Assembly: GCA_001643475.1 (NCBI GenBank)
Contig: LXTK01000106.1
Location: 1 to 6,737 of the forward strand
Length of the DNA stretch: 6,737 nt
Source: Proteobacteria bacterium SPGG2
GTDB taxonomy: Bacteria; Pseudomonadota; Gammaproteobacteria; Acidiferrobacterales; SPGG2
Direction: 5' to 3'
Under the pieces are notes generated by a model. It searched no databases. It was not told where the DNA came from and saw only the letters and a list, made by a program, of their open reading frames with translations. Both the position numbers and the translations under genes were made by a program. How positions within the stretch are numbered: position 1 is the stretch's first letter; every line of letters begins with the position of its first letter. Positions 5,398-6,737 of the stretch are shown here, one piece after another.

Positions 5398-6737
5398 GCG
5401 CACACGACACGTTGTGGCTAACGATCGCGGTGCCACTTGCCGGTGCTGTATTGATCGCCATGTTGGGCCGGCGCCCCAACCCGCGCGAGGCCGTGACGCT
5501 GGTTACTTCCGGCGCACTGTTTGCGCTTGTGGTGCGGTTGTGGTTTGCGCTGCAGGCCGGCGAACGCCCGAGTGTCGTGTTGGTGGAAACGCTCCCCGGG
5601 CTTCCGCTTGCCTTCAACCTGGAGCCACTTGGACTGTTGTTTGCCTCGGTAGCCAGTTTGTTGTGGATTGTTACGTCTATTTACGCCATCGGCTACATGC
5701 GTGCCCACCATGAGAAACACCAGACACGTTTCTATTGCGCATTCGCAATAGCCCTCGCCAGTACAATGGGCGTCGCCTTCGCCGCCAATATGTTTACGCT
5801 ATTTGTATGTTACGAAGTATTGACGCTGTCGACATATCCATTGGTCACCCACTCTGGCACCCAAGAAGCACGGCGTGCGGGACGCATTTACTTAGGGTTG
5901 CTGCTCGGCACTTCTATCGGTTTGCAGCTGCTTGCCATCGTCTGGACCTGGACACTTACAGGCACCCTGGACTTCCGTCACGGTGGCATCCTTGCCGGCA
6001 CTGCGTCACCAGCAACCATCGGTGTCTTATATGCACTTTATGTATTTGGTATTGGCAAAGCAGCGTTGATGCCTTTTCATCGCTGGTTGCCGGCAGCGAT
6101 GGTTGCGCCGACACCGGTGAGCGCCCTATTGCACGCCGTGGCAGTGGTGAAGGCAGGTGTTTTTACCATACTCAAAGTTTCGGTATTTGTATTCGGGCTT
6201 GATTTGCTCGCAGGGAACAGCGTTACCGATTGGCTACTTTACGTCGCCGGCGCCACTATCCTGATTGCCTCATTGGTGGCAATGCGGCAAGACAACCTGA
6301 AGGCCCGGCTCGCCTACTCCACCATCAGCCAGCTTGGCTACGTAGTCCTGGGAGCGTTGTTGGCCAACAGCCTGGGTATCCTGGGCAGCACGCTTCATAT
6401 TGCGATGCACGCATTCGGTAAGATCACACTGTTTTTCTGCGCAGGCGCCATCTTGGTGGCAACTCGTAAAACGGAGATCAGTCAGATGCATGGCCTCGGC
6501 CATGCCATGCCCATCACCATGACGGCATTTCTCATCGGCAGTCTGAGTATCATTGGCCTGCCGCCCACAGGCGGTATGTGGAGTAAGTGGTATCTAGCCT
6601 TGGGCACGGTGGACGCGGGCCAGTTCGTTCTCCTCGCCGTATTAATGGTGAGCTCACTATTGAACATCGCCTATCTGCTTCCGATCCCAGTTCGGGCCTT
6701 CTTACAAAAACCAGAGCGAGCACAGATGGCTGTCGTC
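5394..6737 (+). CDS. Second NuoL/M/N-family antiporter subunit (MrpD2/MrpA N-terminal-like), 3' end outside window
   Basis: This reading frame is open for 448 codons from GTG 5394 to the right edge with no stop, so the gene is partial. It is a polytopic membrane protein of the proton-conducting transporter family. Key residues are Glu141 (YEVLTLSTYPL, TM5), Lys222 (GIGKAALMPFHRWLP, TM7), Lys253 (HAVAVVKAGVF, TM8) and Lys343 (HAFGKITLFF, TM12). The N-terminal part has EPLGLLFASVASLLWIVTS (77-95) and YAIGYMR (97-103). Residues 239-247 read PTPVSALLH, as in NuoL and the N-terminal module of MrpA and unlike the MrpD next door. I infer that it fills the MrpA N-terminal position in the complex, but databases may call it simply 'subunit D family'. 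The start overlaps the mrpD stop (GTGA) with a strong ribosome site at 5383-5389. The family's usual length is about 480-520 residues, so probably 30-70 residues are missing; a longer C-terminal extension cannot be excluded. Confidence 0.9.
   Translation, partial: MSAHDTLWLTIAVPLAGAVLIAMLGRRPNPREAVTLVTSGALFALVVRLWFALQAGERPSVVLVETLPGLPLAFNLEPLGLLFASVASLLWIVTSIYAIGYMRAHHEKHQTRFYCAFAIALASTMGVAFAANMFTLFVCYEVLTLSTYPLVTHSGTQEARRAGRIYLGLLLGTSIGLQLLAIVWTWTLTGTLDFRHGGILAGTASPATIGVLYALYVFGIGKAALMPFHRWLPAAMVAPTPVSALLHAVAVVKAGVFTILKVSVFVFGLDLLAGNSVTDWLLYVAGATILIASLVAMRQDNLKARLAYSTISQLGYVVLGALLANSLGILGSTLHIAMHAFGKITLFFCAGAILVATRKTEISQMHGLGHAMPITMTAFLIGSLSIIGLPPTGGMWSKWYLALGTVDAGQFVLLAVLMVSSLLNIAYLLPIPVRAFLQKPERAQMAVV

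Noticed and set aside
5306..6202. Two + strand open frames (5306-5713 and 5735-6202) in another frame
   Set aside because: Their translations are rich in Arg, Cys and His without family features. The true frame here is the open membrane protein starting at 5394.
1516..6737. Respiratory complex I (nuo) or hydrogenase-4 cluster
   Set aside because: NuoK-, NuoM/N- and NuoL-like proteins are present, but MnhE, MnhF, MnhG and MnhB do not occur in nuo or hyf operons, and no redox subunits are seen in the window.

Overview
The window is a short bacterial stretch in which every gene is on the + strand. It holds one CNNM/CorB-type membrane protein gene (94-1395), a 120-base gap, and a tightly packed operon for a multisubunit Na+/H+ antiporter of the Mrp/Mnh type. 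The operon runs from 1516 to the right edge, where the last gene is cut off. Base composition looks balanced to slightly GC-rich by eye. Protein style (a CorB/YfjD-like DUF21-CBS-CBS-CorC_HlyC protein and proteobacterial-looking Mrp subunits) suggests a free-living, probably marine or halo/alkali-tolerant, proteobacterium, most likely a gammaproteobacterium. That placement is inference; the window has no rRNA or other taxonomic marker.

Layout: 1-93 is leader sequence with an imperfect inverted repeat. 94-1395 is the CorB-like protein. 1396-1515 is intergenic with a perfect 14-base palindrome and a weak promoter-like element. Then follow mrpE (1516-1992), mrpF (1992-2282), mrpG (2279-2596), a stand-alone gene equal to the C-terminal part of MrpA (2599-3150, MbhD+MbhE domains), mrpB (3147-3566), mrpC (3566-3919), mrpD (3916-5397) and a second proton-pumping antiporter-like subunit (5394 to beyond 6737). 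The last gene is open to the edge of the window and has no stop codon here.

The order E-F-G-(A C-terminal domain)-B-C-D-(second antiporter subunit) differs from the classical Bacillus/Staphylococcus mrpABCDEFG order. It matches the order of the corresponding membrane genes of archaeal Mbh hydrogenases (mbhA-H). The large MrpA protein of classical systems appears to be split. Its C-terminal domain is a separate 183-residue protein in the middle of the operon. An N-terminal-like NuoL-family module, carrying the MrpA/NuoL-type signature in its TM7-TM8 region, sits at the far end.

Together the proteins should form one inner-membrane complex. The two large NuoL/M/N-family subunits each keep the Glu (TM5) and three Lys (TM7, TM8, TM12) that form the proton path in this family. 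The small subunits E, F, G, B, C and the MbhD/E protein should complete the Na+ site and assembly. Nearly all gene junctions overlap by 1-4 bases, implying translational coupling and fixed stoichiometry. No RNA genes, mobile elements or CRISPR arrays were seen.
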